64,000 bases of DNA from Chaenocephalus aceratus. Taxonomy: Eukaryota; Chordata; Actinopteri; Perciformes; Channichthyidae. The stretch covers positions 3,845,902 through 3,909,901 of the forward strand of contig CM043801.1 in assembly GCA_023974075.1 (NCBI GenBank), read 5' to 3'. The position numbers and the translations under genes were made by a program. Under the pieces are notes generated by a model. That model was not told the origin of the DNA. It saw only the letters and a list, made by a program, of their open reading frames with translations, and searched no databases. This document shows, one piece after another, positions 1 through 12,348 of the stretch (within the stretch, counting starts at the first letter, position 1; every line of letters begins with the position of its first letter).

Positions 1-260
1 CCCCGGTTTCGACCTTGTCTGTCCCTGACCAGCCTGCTTCGCCTGTTTCCTGACCCTGCCTGTCCCTGGATTATTCTGCCTTGTCTGCTTCTTGACCCTG
101 CTTGTACCTGCGTCTCCCGTCTTGCCTACTCCTGGAACCCTCGCCGGTAAGAACTTTTCAAGTGAGACACTTTATAATAAAGCTGCTTACCGACTTTCCC
201 TGGTTTCCTGTGTGTTGCATTTTGATTATCAGCTCGTTCATGACACTTCTAGTTATATCA
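1..260 (+). repeat. CCTG-rich interspersed repeat fragment with AATAAA
   Basis: The first 150 bases are a C/T-rich stretch of CCTG- and CCTGC-like words, followed by an AATAAA hexamer at 176-181. This composition resembles the 3' part of dispersed fish retroelements or LTRs, but no boundary, target duplication or coding remnant is visible, so the class is not assigned. Confidence 0.3.
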
Positions 261-574
261 CTTCTGGATTACTCTGTAACATCACCTGAGATTCACCATA
301 AATCAAATGAAAAATGCTCTTCACAGAGAAATGAAATGTCTCAATTATTTTGCATACACCAACATTATTTAAAATACGTTCTCCTTTCAACCATCTAATG
401 CAAACAAGAATTTGTTCAAAATAACATCAATAAATAAAATAAGTCTTGCTTCCACATCACAATATCAGACGGTGAGAGTGCAACATGCACAAAAAAGAGA
501 CGTTTCATTTATTTTTCTGTTCTCCCGTTATGCAGATAGTTGAAGACCAGTAAGGCAAGTAACAAACTCATGAT

Positions 575-692
575 GTGGTCAGTAACTGTAATGTGATAAC
601 TGCTGTTATTAACAGTAATGTGCTACAGACAAGTGTAATCTGATTACAGTAACACATTACTTTTTAGCGCGTTACCCCCAACACTGGTCATT
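575..692. repeat. Fragment of a GTTAC-rich teleost repeat
   Basis: The segment alternates TAACTGTAAT/AATCTGATTACAGTAAC motifs and ends in a GCGTTACCCCCAACACTG-like terminus. The same vocabulary recurs at about 3725-3890, so it is a dispersed repeat end rather than unique sequence. No target-site duplication was found. Confidence 0.4.
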
Positions 693-1165
693 TTAAATGT
701 TGATGCGGCAAGGATTTGTGCGATAGCATTATCTCCTTTCCCTAGATGATGGTCTGGTATGCTTGAAGATATAATGAAGGAGGCACTAAAGCCCCTTACT
801 TGTTTAGCGTCTACAGAATTCTAACAGCTCTCATCATGGCTGCAACAAATACTTCCAGGTCATTTCTCACATGGCCCAAGCCCTGGAGAGCCACATCCCC
901 ATACAAGGCTTTCAAGCATGATATCCTTACGGTAAATACAAAGTTCTGGAAGCTGCCATGCAGATAATGTTGAGAAAGACAAAGCTTATATGATGCTGAT
1001 ACAAACTGAAATATAAACACAAATATAAAAGCATATTATACAAATCTACAACTAATGCTACCTTTAGTAACATCTGGTAGGCCATAAAATAGGAACATCA
1101 CACCTGCACATTATACACTGTTGAAAGTACATTGGTTTCTTACACAGAAAGATACATATTGTTAG
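693..1165. other. Unassigned intergenic DNA
   Basis: No gene or element could be supported. A short minus-strand reading frame at 811-1020 has no recognisable motif and no splice or start context, and is not called. Confidence 0.5.
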
Positions 1166-1173
1166 CCTGTGTG

Positions 1174-2459
1174 CAGGCCCGCCTTAACCTGCCATCAGGC
1201 CCTAGGGCTGATGGTTTTGTAGGCCCCCTATTTAAACAACAAATGAAAGTCATTTATAGCCTCGGCAGGCTCTGTGATCGCACTTCTCCACTCTGCTCTA
1301 CGCGCGCCTGGTCCTCTCCTCCAGATGAGTGACGTATCGGGCCTCCCTCATGTATTTGTCCGGTTGCCGTTGGCTCCCCTCCACGTAGCAAGTCCTCGTC
1401 GTCCTCTCCCTCCTGTTTGTTTTTCCTCTCCCGCTACTCCATCGCTATCAGAACCAGACGGCCTACTTGGCTCCGAGGTCCCGCGGCCAGCACCGCTACT
1501 GCTTGGTACAGAACTAATCTGTCCTTCCTCCTCATCCTGGCCTACAGGTTTAAAATAACTTGTAAGCTTCGGCATTTTTTGTAATAGCTGCTTGTCTTGA
1601 AACTCCTTTTCCCTCAACAATTTCCTTTCCCGAGCGCCACTCAAACTTTTTCTTCTCAAACTTTTTCTCCTAAACAACCTCATCATCTGTCACTCAATCA
1701 CTCGCAATTTGAATAAGTCACATGTGAAACATATTCTCATTCTGATTGGCTGTTAAGTGGTGCCCACTGACTGTTTCGGAGTCATCTCTGGAATCCATCG
1801 ATCTGATTGATTAGCGGAGCAAATGATCAAAATACTACGGAGGGAAGATATTTTCGTTTGGATTACTGGTCTGGGGGAAGCTCGCGAGTGTGTGTGTTTG
1901 TGTATTTTTGCGTTTGTGTGTATTGTGTTTGTTTCCCGGGGAAAACACTCACGAGAAACACAGGCTGTTGTTATGCCTGCTGTGACGTCAAGTTACTCCG
2001 TTCTCCGCTTGTAATTATGCCGTTACAAGCTTCAACGTTGTATTTATCATCTGAATTTGCCGAAACAATTTTAATATTCTGAAAGCCAAGACTTTGTTTA
2101 TTTGAAACCAGATGAAAACAAACTGTAACGGACCCTGCCGTGTTATCTATGATTACTATACGCCTTACATTCATAATGTCAGCCGGAGGGAGGAGGAGTG
2201 AGTGGCGAGTGAGAGCTGTCATCTTCCCTTTACAAGCTTCAACAATGTATTTATCGTGTGATTTTGGAAATAAAAGTTTCATATTCTGAAAGCCAAGACT
2301 TTGTTTATTTAAATGTTTTTTAAAAACATCCGAAATAAAAAACTTTTTTTTTTGTAATTCAATTTATTTTATTTTTTTGTATTGGCTCATGATAGGCCCC
2401 TGATCTCCGTAGGCCCCTGGGCTTCAGCCCAGGTCAGCCCGTGCATTAAGGCGGCCCTG
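1174..2459. mobile_element. hAT-superfamily DNA transposon, internally reduced
   Basis: The element has terminal inverted repeats. The left end reads CAGGCCCGCCTTAA and the reverse complement of the right end reads CAGGGCCGCCTTAA. It is flanked by a perfect 8-bp target-site duplication CCTGTGTG at 1166-1173 and 2460-2467. An 8-bp duplication with CAG-type termini is diagnostic of hAT elements. The only coding trace is a minus-strand N-terminal transposase-like fragment at 1348-1686, so the element is non-autonomous. Confidence 0.88.
1348..1686 (-). pseudogene. Truncated hAT transposase N-terminal fragment
   Basis: A 112-residue open frame lies inside the hAT element at 1174-2459. It begins with a basic Arg/Lys/Leu-rich stretch (RRKSL repeated, then LLREKEFQDKQLLQKMPKLT), followed by a Ser/Gly/acidic low-complexity tail. 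This layout is like the N-terminal leader of fish hAT transposases that precede a zinc finger. No DDE catalytic region, dimerisation domain or zinc finger follows, so the gene is a remnant. The assignment is an inference from position inside the element and from composition. Confidence 0.45.
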
Positions 2460-2467
2460 CCTGTGTG

Positions 2468-3058
2468 TCACGAGCATACAGTAGCTAAAATGAGCTTGTA
2501 ACTATCACTTATGCAGTAGCTAATGATAGCTTAGTGCCACTTACATACAGATTATAACGTAAACTATTGTATGTAAGTGACAGTCAAAATTCAACTAAAA
2601 TAAGGACTATTTTCACTCATCGCTCATCAACCTCATCACTTGAATTTACCATAAAGACTTATAATTAATTGATAGAAACAAAAGTAGATACAAACTTTCA
2701 TTTAATTGAAGAACTTGCTCCTTCTGTATGCCGAAGGCTTCTCTTGTTCTCAACAGAAACAGCATCGTAAAGACCTCTGTTCGGAGACAACCAGGTTGGT
2801 AATCCATCTGTAGGCTATGAGAGCGCTGTTCTGTTTGAGTTAACAAGACGGAGCAATTTCAAATTCAGATGAGTTAACATGGATAAAATAAAAACGTAAC
2901 TATCAATATGTGTAAAACTAAATCTAGCTTGTCGGGGTGACAAAGCCTACACTGAGACCGACCAGCCACTAACACAGTGAGTGGGTTTAACAGTTATTCC
3001 AACAAACGTACCCAACAGTCTCAACGTTTTGGTCGATAAAATAAGCATGTTTCATTGT
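2468..3058. other. Unassigned intergenic DNA
   Basis: AT-rich sequence between two mobile elements. No coding region, RNA gene or clear repeat was recognised. Confidence 0.5.
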
Positions 3059-3064
3059 GTAAAG

Positions 3065-4480
3065 TAGCGTAGGCAGAAATGTACTTTAGGGTGGGCCTGT
3101 AAAAAATAGGGTGGGCCAGATTTTTCTTCTGCGCATCAGAAGCTAACAACAATCCCCGCCGGTACCGGTGGCAGATTACTTTTAGAATACTTTTGGAATA
3201 CTTTCTTTTTCCATAACAGATGGGTATGTTTTGGTGAACAGGAGACACGTATTTTACTGTTTTAATGGCTTATCAAGAACTCAAACACAACATCTTGGTG
3301 TCATTCTGACAGCTCTCTCATCTGCACCCACATGGAAAACATCACCCGGACTGCATTCTTTGTACTGTCTTAAAACCTTTCTTTGGAATATGTTATGAAT
3401 TGTAAGGTGTCCTTGGGTGCTTTGAAAGGCGTCCCCTAAATAGAATGAATTATCATTATTATTATTATTATCTGAAACGATAACTTTTAAAACGTTGTCC
3501 AGTCACTTGCCCCATGCATTCAGCAGCAGCAGGCCATTCACTTTGATTTTATATATTTTAAAAGAGATCTCTCTCTCTCTCTCATCTGCGTGCGGGGGCG
3601 GGGCCTCACAGACACGCTGCATCTCTCTCTCGCTCACAGACATGCTGCAGCGCTGTGCAGTGTGCACACAGTTCTGCCGGTAATGAATATTGCATCTGTG
3701 AGGAAACTTTTCCACCAATAATTCCAATAAGTATTCCAAAATGTATTCACTTCAGGTTTACGAAAGTAACTGTAATCAGATTACTCGTTTTTCAAATGTA
3801 ACGCCAGCTGAATACACTTGATTTTTGTATTCTGATTACGTAACGCCGTTACATGTATTCCGTTACAACCCAACCCTGTGTATATCTCTCCGGACTGTCC
3901 ACCAGCAGATGAAAAACACCCACCTCTCCGTCTCTTCCAAGGGACGAGGGAACAGTGTGGCAGAGTTTCCGTTAGCATTTTTTTCTTCTGACAGCCCAGC
4001 AGCAGGAGAGGTGGGGCGAGGGAGACGTGGGGAGAGGGAGGCGGGGCTATTTCATCGTTATCAGAAAATGATCGTATAGATCGCTGCTAGATGAGGGCAG
4101 TGGGGGCTCTTCTTGGAGTCTGGCTTTTTTTTAAAAAACAAAGTTCATTAGTGAACTTTGAGCCATCATTTATTTTGCAGGCAGCTCTCTGCCTCTCTCG
4201 TTATTATTGCGCGTGCCGGAACCAACAATCAGTTTTTACCATACATGAGTTCGGTTCAGAGGACAAAACACATAGGCCTACAACATTAATTAAACTCGAT
4301 ATTTGTTCACTTGAATTTCACTTTGAATGCTTGGATATTGTCAATGTACATTTTTTTATAATAATAATAATAAAAAAATGTTTAATTTGTTTTTAAATTA
4401 AAATGACACAGAAGCTTGGTGGGCCAATGAGTAAACTGGGTGGGCCTGGGCCCACCCTGGCCCTATGGTGACTACGCCAC
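3065..4480. mobile_element. Composite inverted-repeat element with nested repeats
   Basis: The ends pair imperfectly. The left end is TAGCGTAGGCA and the reverse complement of the right end is GTGGCGTAGTCA; both are followed within 25 bases by AGGGTGGGCC. A 6-bp direct repeat GTAAAG (3059-3064 and 4481-4486) may be the target duplication. Inside, 3700-3890 is the GTTAC-rich repeat also seen at 575-692. The stretch 3890-4080 (CCACCAGCAGATG, then CAGCAGGAGAGGTGGGG) matches the repeat at 13.8-14.17 kb. Boundaries are fair; the superfamily is not decided. Confidence 0.55.
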
Positions 4481-4486
4481 GTAAAG

Positions 4487-7055
4487 ACACATCCCAGTGT
4501 CTCCCAGCAATGCAGTAAACCCTAATGTGCTCTTGTCAAACAGACCAGCAGAGATGAACCATATCCTGATAAAGGCAAGGACACTGGTCGATAGCACTGT
4601 GCTAACACCGATCGGTGAACACACACTCAAAGCGTCCCAAACAACTACAAGAATTTCAACAAAAACAACACAATAACATTAACCACATTATCTACTGCTT
4701 ACATGAAGCTGCTTGTTGGAGGACCAATGAGGCCACACAGGTGGAGCTAGGGTCAGAAGTTAAAAAACAAAACATCAACCAGAAACAACTTAGAGATGGG
4801 ACACACAGTCAAACAGTGCAGGAAAAAAATAAGAAACTAGATTGTAGTAACATCAGGATTGAAGTGTGTTCGTTGTGATTGTGGTAATGTATCTGTCTGA
4901 TTCATGTACTAATTCAATGATCGGCCACAAGAGTGTAGCAAACACAGAGAAACAGTTTGACATGCAGCCACTGATAAACCAGAAGTCTGAATGCTCAGTG
5001 GACCACAGTCCATGTGATAAACATTATATTGATATTGTACAGTGATATATTTAACCTCAGCTCTTACACTACAATTCCCAAATCGTCAAGAGGGTGTTTG
5101 TCTTTGTACTTAAGCTAGTGTACCACAAGCAGATGGGGATGACCCTCAAGATTTAGTTTTTCTACATGGTAGTATCAAGAGTTCATTTTGTATTTGTCTT
5201 ATCTTTGTTGAATTGTTTGTATGCTCTTTTTAGCATTTTCAATTGTTAGTTTCAGAAGTTATTTGGGCCCGGAGCTGCAAAGTGAAAGCAGTTAAATGGA
5301 CGATGATAATGGGTGAAGGAAGACAGTGAGGAATGCTTTTTAGGTGTGACACAATCTGAAGAGGCTTTCCCACCCTGCTCACACACATTTTTCCGTAAGA
5401 CATCATGTTATTCTTACGTTTTGGAGCAGAGGTCTGATGTTGAAGTTAGGTTGGAGTGTTGTTTAGACAAGCTCAGCTTTCATAACATCCTGACTGCCGA
5501 GGGAGTTTCTGTTGGACCGTCCAAAAGAACCGGGCTCTCTTATGGTATGTTTGTTCTGTTTGCAAAAAATAAAATAGTGAGGAAGACCAAAGCCAACATC
5601 CAATGTATCATTATTATCATTCATTATGCTGCATCCGAGTTAAACAATGTTGATGCCATGTATACAGTTTTAAACAGCAAATCAATTACAAATTGATTGG
5701 CTAAAGTACATTGAGACTTTTGGAGAGCAGCACTTTACATTCAGCATTCATATCAACATACACAAGCTCCTTTTCTTCTTTCACAGTTTGCATTTCATGA
5801 TAACTTCAAGATGTCCGTCTTTAATTGAGTAGTTTCAACCTGAGGGGTTATAGAACCATTGAGCAGTCACAATATTATTATTAGGAAGAAAGTATTTATT
5901 AGGAAAATACTCAGACTAATAGAGCCTAAGGCAACTGAATAAAGAAACTACAACTTTTTTATAATTTAAAACTTATATACATTATTGTTGTTACTAGAAA
6001 CTTAAATGTTAGACTTCATTTTGAAGGAAAGGTGTACCTCTTTAGCTTTAACATGTCAAGCATGTTATTTTAAAATTATGATACAAGGCTGGGGATCAGC
6101 AGCAAGATAGATACGATTTAATGTCCTGTCATGTTATCATATCATATCGTGTCAACTAACACATGGCCACTACGTTATACTGTAAATATATTTATTTTTT
6201 GGAGTCAAATCCAAAATATTTTCACATATAACCTCTTGGACTCTTATGATCCTTAGGAATTACATCGATATTTGACAATGCTGCCCAATTCAAGTCTAGT
6301 TCCAATCCAGGAAGTAGTGTGCCTGTTGTGTGTGAATGCCGGTGTGGTCGTGAAGTCTTTTGTGCAGGAGTTACTCAACCATCACAGACCTTAAATTACA
6401 CATACCCCCTAACCTTAACAATATTTGTGAAACCATTTACAAATAATGTGGGAAATGAGATTCTGGCATTTGACAAAAATATGTAATTGACTGTAATCCA
6501 GGATTTCACAGAATTAAATTAAATTCAAATATCATTCAAACCTCATGGTTCCAATATTGATGAGGTTTTATCACTGATGGAACATCTCTCATCCTTATAT
6601 CATATGTTGTTTCATGCTTGCTTCATTTTAGTGGCCAGACTGTCAGGATATGAGAACTGGATATTACAGCTGTCTGGTGCTCCAGTGAGGGAAGGTCTCT
6701 GTTTTCCGTTACGTCAGTGCTTGGCTTTGACCATTCTGGTAAAAACACATTGGTTCCTATGCAGACTAGGATCTTGGTTAAATATATAAAACCCATTTGT
6801 CATACTAATTAAAACATTTGAAGCTTTGCTTTAAACATTCCTTCGAATCCCGTGAATTTACGCAACACATGATACAAAGTCATGTGGGGTGTAGATGTGA
6901 GAGCTGCAGCAGACAGGTTTTTATTGCTACAAGTTTACAGCATCCAAATCCCACAGAGCCGTGACTGAGAGGCCAATGTGTACCAAGGGGCAACATATGG
7001 GTTTCCAAAGACGAGCTAACATGCGTAAAAGTGCCTAAAAACATGATTCTTTCTA
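4487..7055. other. Unassigned intergenic DNA
   Basis: About 2.6 kb of AT-rich sequence without supportable genes. Open frames at 5313-5696 and 6577-6789 have no motif, no splice context and no similarity I recognise. The sequence here looks mostly unique. Confidence 0.5.
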
Positions 7056-7800
7056 AAGGGGCTCTATTGTGCTCATTTTCAGGTGTATATCAGTATGTAG
7101 TGTCTCTACTGGGACATGTCTCCATGCTTTAATGTTCAAAAAGCTCTTTATTTTTATCATACTGTCAGTGCTGCAGCACCTCTTTTCACCCTCTGTCTGA
7201 AATCAGCCCAGTCTGCTCTGATTGGTTAGCTGGCTGACTCTGTTGGGATTGGCCAACTGCTAAGAGATGTCCCACCCCTCAGCTTATGACATACAATGTG
7301 TAATGCTGCGTTCACACCAGACGCGATGCGATTTTTGGGGGCGGCGCAATTACATGTAAGGTCAATGCAAAGACGCGGACAGACGCAAATTCGCTCCGGC
7401 GACGTGCATGAGGCGGTTGATGCGAATGCCGAGGCACGATTGAAGGGGGCTGCAACAACCGCTCAAGTTCAATTTTTTCAACTCAAGCGTCAAATTCGTG
7501 TAACGCGCTCTCGTGGTAGCCATTCAGCGGTGAGGATCTCAGCCTGCCATCACTGAATCAGAAAACATCAGCCATTAGCTGTTAGCACTCAGCGCTCACA
7601 GCTCCTCATATCTGTTCAGAAACTGGAGGAAAGTTATACATGAACAAAACACAGACTGTCTGTGTCATGGCGAATACAGTCGCTGCTTTATTTCTGTCTG
7701 TATGACGTTGTTGTGAGTGTGGATGGAGCAGCTACAACGTTAGCTTAGCCTGATCGATCCGATCTCCATTAAGAAAACACTGTGGTGACACGTTATGGGA
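7055..7800. repeat. Compound dispersed repeat (three repeat pieces)
   Basis: Three repeat words follow each other. A fragment opens with AAAGGGGCTCTATTGTGC (7056 on). A segment GCGTTCACACCAGACGCGAT follows (7309 on). A block at 7667-7780 (GTCGCTGCTTTATTTCTGTC, later CCTGATCGATCCGATCTCCA) recurs at 24246-24330 and inverted at 30040-30160. Multiple copies in one window show these are interspersed repeats. Confidence 0.6.
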
Positions 7801-7989
7801 CATAATTCACCGTTTGGTATATTGTGTGTTGCAACACGGACCAGTTAGTGAGGGTACCGTGTTGTGGTATTCATGCTAGCTTGACAGTAGCAACGAGCAG
7901 AGATACTTACCTTGTCTTGTTACAAATGGAGAATAAAGTGTGGAGTTCCATACTGAACACACCGCCTCTGACTCCCTTTCATCGGCTCT

Positions 7990-9623
7990 ACACTGGTGTG
8001 GTTCGCACACGTTGAGGCGCACTTTGCCTGCCGCCGTGTCCGTGACGGGGACCTGAACATTTTTCATGTGGTGGCGGCGCTGGGGAGCTCCACGTCGTCC
8101 AGGTTGGTTGGAGTTATCGCAGATCCCCCACGCCATGACAAATATGAGGCGATTAAGGCCCTTCTCCTAAGACATTTAGCTTATCTGCTAAGGAGAGGGC
8201 TCGCCAGATTTTTGAGATCCAAGGCCTAGGAGACAGCAAGCCATCCCAGCTCATGGAGAAGACGCTGAATCTGCTGGGGGGGGAAGATCCCCGGATTTTG
8301 TTTATGGAGACTTGGGATCAGACGGCGCTAGCCAACACGTCCATTACTGAACCCCGCGCCTTGGCTGAAGAGGCAGACCGTTTTTTCCTGGCGACCCAAC
8401 AGCCCAGTGCAGAGGTGCTAGCTGCGACGCTCAGTGCCCCCTCGCCAGTTGGGAAGGCTTGGGGAGGTCGTGGCGGTGCCAAGCCGGCGTGGGGACACAG
8501 GAGTGTTTTACCACGCGCGGTTCGGGTTTCGTTAGTGACAGTGTCTCGGGAAGCTGGTTTCTTTGTGACACAGGCGCCCAATGGAGCGTGGTTCCTGCGT
8601 CGAGGGAGGACATCGCTCGAGGGGGACACGGACCGCAGTTGACGACAGCTAATGGCGGCGCCATCCGCACTTACGGCGTGAGGCCTATGTGTTTATGTAT
8701 TGGAGGACAGCGTTTAAACTGGGATTTTGTGACGGCAGACATTTATTTTCCCCTCCTCGGGGCAGATTTTGTATGTGCTCACGGACTCCTTGTGGACGTT
8801 AGAAACAAACGCTTGGTTGATGCCTTGGCGTTTTCCTCCCTGGTGTGTACGCTTGGCAAGGCTGCGTACAACGGGCTGTCAGGGCTCGCTGTCGGGGGCA
8901 GACAGTTTTCTCAGGCTGTTGGCTGAATTTCCAGACCTGACGCTGCCCACTTTCTCTGCGCTCACCACCAAGCATGGGGTGGAGCACCACGTCACCACCA
9001 AAGGTCCCCCAGTCTACGCCAGGGCCCGGCGGTTCAATCCTTCTAAACTTGCAGTAGCGAGGGCAGAGTTTTCGACCATGGAATGCCTGGGTATCATCCG
9101 CCGGTCTGACAGTCCTTGGGCCTCTCCTCTGCACATCGTTTCCAAGCCTAACGGCGGTTGGCACCCATGTAAGTATTACCGCCGCCTCAACGACGCCACG
9201 ACACCCGACCGCTACCCGGTGCCGCGCATTCAGGACTTTTCAACACACCTGGCGGGTACGCTGGTGTTTTCTAAGGTGGACCTGGTACGTGGATACCACC
9301 AGGTGCCCATGCATCCCCTGGACATTCCCAAAACGGCAGTGATAATGCCTTTTGGGTTGTTCGAGTTCCTGCGGATGCCTTTTGGGCTCAAGAATGCCGC
9401 TCAAACGTTCCAGTGCCTGATGGATTCGGTTCTGCGGGACTTACCATTTGTGTTCGTCTACCTGGGCGACATACTCGTCGCCAGCACTTCGGTGGGGGAA
9501 CGTGCACCTCCGAGCCCTTTTCACGAGGCTCAGCCAACACGGGCTGATAATCAACCGTACAAAGTGCCTGTTCGGGGTGTTTGACATTGACTTCCTCGGG
9601 CATCGCGTCACCAAAGGCGGGGA
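7990..9623 (+). pseudogene. Decayed Ty3/Gypsy retrotransposon gag-protease-reverse transcriptase
   Basis: The fragment keeps the gene order of fish Ty3/Gypsy elements. A Gag-like region (about 8000-8330) contains a WFAHVEAHF motif, then a KYEAIKALLL segment, then a frameshift. A DTGA aspartic-protease motif with LLGADF downstream lies at about 8550-8800. Reverse transcriptase follows at about 8930-9600, with VDLVRGYHQV, FGLFEFLRMPFGL and the catalytic-loop region. The Gag frameshift, the apparent loss of a zinc knuckle, a substitution in the catalytic loop (YLGD where the family has YLDD) and truncation before RNase H and integrase show it is dead. No LTRs were found on either side. The sequence stops abruptly at about 9623, where a LINE begins. 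Confidence 0.85.
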
Positions 9624-10773
9624 AAAAAATGCATTCATTGAAAAACTTTTTCAACAGTTGAGTAACTTCTTACATTTAAATAACTGTTTGGATGTGTTCC
9701 AGTCAGGCTTTCGTCCAAACCACAGCACTGAGACTGCTCTTGTAAAGGTCTTCAATGACATCCACTTAAACACAGACAGTGGCAGAACTTCAGTGTTAGT
9801 ATTATTAGATCTCAGTGCTGCGTTTGACACATATTACTAGACCGACTGGATAACTGGGTGGGACTTTTGGAAACAGTTCGAAATTGGTTTGAATCCTACT
9901 TAAAGGACAGAAACAACTTTGTTTCTATAGGTAAATACACATCTGAGTTGACAAATATGACATGTGGGGTTCCTCAAGGCTCCATCTTATGCTCCAATTC
10001 AAACACTGAGTAAGTGCATTGAACAAATCAATGACTGGATGTGTCAGAACTTTCTCCAATTAAACAAAGATAAAACTGAGGTAATGGTTTTTGGAGCCAA
10101 GGCAGAACGTATCAAAGTTAGCGCTGAGCTTCAGTCTGCAATGTTCAAAATAACAGATAAAGCCAGAAATCTAGGTGTAGTCATGGACTCTGACCTGAGT
10201 TTCAACAGTCACATTAAAACAGTTACTAAATCAGCCTACTATCACCTAAAGAACATATCTAGGATTAAAAGACTAATGTCACAGCAGGATTTGGAAAAAC
10301 TTGTCCATGCCTTTATCTTCAGTAGACTGGACTACTGCAATGGTGTCTTCACAGGTCTCACTAAAAAATCTATTAGAAAGCTGCAGCTGATTCAGAACGC
10401 CGCTGCTCGAGTCCTCACTGACACTAAGAAAGTGGATCACATCACTCCTGTTCTGAAGTCTTTACACTGGCTTCCTGTGTGTCAAAGAATAGATTTCAAA
10501 ATACTGCTGCTGGTTTATAAAGCACTGAATGGTTTAGGCCCAAAATACATTTCTGACCTCCTGCTAAATTATGAACCATCCAGATCTCTCAGGTCTTCAG
10601 GGACTGGTCAGCTTTCTGTCCCCAGAGTCAGAACTAAACATGGTAAAGCAGCGTTCAGTTATTATGCTCCAAATATCTGGAACAAACTCCCAGAAACCTG
10701 CAGGTCTGCTGCAACTCTGACTACTTTTAAATCCAGGCTGAAGACTTTTCTTTTTGCGGCTGCTTTTAATTGA
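9624..10773 (+). pseudogene. 5'-truncated, internally deleted L2/CR1-superfamily LINE reverse transcriptase
   Basis: The first frame (9624-9839) encodes the palm region ([28 protein letters not shown]). The next frame (9964-10773) encodes the thumb and C-terminal region: LNKDKTEVMVFG, NLGVVMDSDLSF, FSRLDYCN, QLIQNAAARVLT, LHWLPVCQRI and IWNKLPE. The catalytic YADD region between the two is deleted: GVPQGSIL is followed almost directly by sequence that normally lies downstream. The C-terminal end is complete, with a stop at 10771-10773. The arrangement fits 5' truncation at insertion plus a later internal deletion. Confidence 0.82.
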
Positions 10774-10799
10774 ACTATTCATATCTTAAACTGCACTGT

Positions 10800-10880
10800 A
10801 ACAGGGGGTTACGCATTGTAACCCTAGGTATATAAGCACAGGCGGAGCCCTCTACTGGACTCTATGGGTACTACCATCTA
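10800..10880. repeat. Short dispersed repeat fragment
   Basis: A short stretch with TTACGCATTGTAACCCTAGG followed by AGCACAGGCGGAGCCCTCTA. Its style matches dispersed fish repeats, and it sits between two dead elements. Class and boundaries are unknown. Confidence 0.3.
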
Positions 10881-10885
10881 TCATG

Positions 10886-12348
10886 CTGTGCGTGCTTTCG
10901 CTGTCTCTGCAAGCCATGCATGGCACTACCAGAGGTGAGGATTTGTTCGAGCAAGTTGTTTTGGCCATGAACAAATTTGACCTGCAGTTTGACAAGTTAA
11001 GTGGCCTGGCGACAGACGGCGCTCCCGCCATGGTGGGCGTGCAGAAAGGACTGACTGCATTGGTCAGAAAGGAAATGAGTCGTCTCAGTCTCGATCCAAA
11101 TTAGTTGGTTGTATGTCACTGTATCATACATCAAGAGAACCTGTGTGCACATTCCCTGAAGATCAACAATGTTATGCATACCATTGTTTCCACCATAAAC
11201 TTCATTAAAAGAAAACCTACAGCTGGAAATCATTGAGCTGCAAAGCAACGATGAGCTCAAAGCTAGGTACAACAACCTCCCTCTGCTTGAGTTCTACACA
11301 CTGTGTGTGGGGGCTGAGGATTTTCCCATTCTAAGGAGACATGAAGACTGAAGTTTGCATCACTGTTTGGGACAACCTACCGCTGTGAGCAGTTCTTTTC
11401 AAAGCTAAGCCTTGCCAAGACCAGGTTACGTTCAAGACTGACGAACCTAAACCTGGAACACCAGCTGCGAGTAGCATCTTCATCACTTCCATCTGACATC
11501 AGACGCCTCGCAAAAGAGAAGCAGGTCCAGCCTTCGCATTAGGTGAGATAATAATAATTGTAATGGCAATTATGTGCTCTCTCTACCTGAGCCCTTCCCT
11601 GTCCGGTCACCTATGACCCCATTTATACACCCCTGTGCAGCTAATCACTGCCCCCAAGTGTCCAAAAAGAAAAATTGCATTATGAAGCTAAAAATAATAA
11701 TATAATAAATAAACTTAAACTGGCTCCTACAATACTAATAACTTTATTTATATTGCACCTCTCATGTTGTTAGACTTCAACGTGCTTTATATCAGTGAAT
11801 CTAAAAACAGCAGGAATATAATTATTTAAAATAGAGAGCATGAAAACAATAACATCATGTAACACAGTTTGATTGGCTAAAATGTTATGATCCTGTTTAT
11901 TTGTTTATTAGTGTTGTCTTTTCATGTTTCCTGTATTTATTTTGTGTTTTTAAAAACACGTCACTTTATGTCAGATTCGTCTGTGACGTTTGTTAGTTTC
12001 CGTTGTGTTCACTCATTCTGCAGTTTAGTATCCAGTGTTCCTCAGTTTGTTGCATTGAAGCGTTCATTAAATTCCTGGAATTCAAGGTACTTGCATGTGT
12101 TTGCATTTTTGGCCTTACGCCTCTCTTACACACTCTCTCCAAAGCATAACATAAAAACATTGAAAATAAAACAGAAAGACATCTGGTTTAACAGGTTGCT
12201 TTTTCTTTGCACAGCATGAATGAAAGGCGAAATGATTGCGCTGATTTTAGTTTTTTTTAAGCAGATGTTGAGCTCAAATGTGTACGGCCCTCGGAGGATG
12301 TTGTAAAAATTAAATGGCCCTTGAGAGGAAAAAGGTTCCCCACCCCTG
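10886..12348 (+). pseudogene. Decayed hAT transposase with right terminus
   Basis: Broken frames encode hAT transposase pieces. At 10940-11100 are FDKLSGLATDGAPAMVG and VRKEMSRL. At 11110-11210 are CIIHQENLC and HTIVSTINFI in shifted frames. At 11335-11542 is the C-terminal dimerisation segment (YRCEQFFSKL, then RLTNLNLEHQLRVA), ending with a stop. These match the hAT lineage related to GTF2IRD2-type domesticated transposases. A typical hAT right end, GGTTCCCCACCCCTG, closes at 12348. No matching left end was found, so the element is 5'-deleted as well as frameshifted. Confidence 0.72.

Noticed and set aside
811..1020. 69-residue minus-strand frame
   Set aside because: No family resemblance and no flanking element; too short to support.
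5313..5696. 127-residue plus-strand open frame
   Set aside because: No recognisable motif, low-complexity ATT tail, no splice or promoter context.
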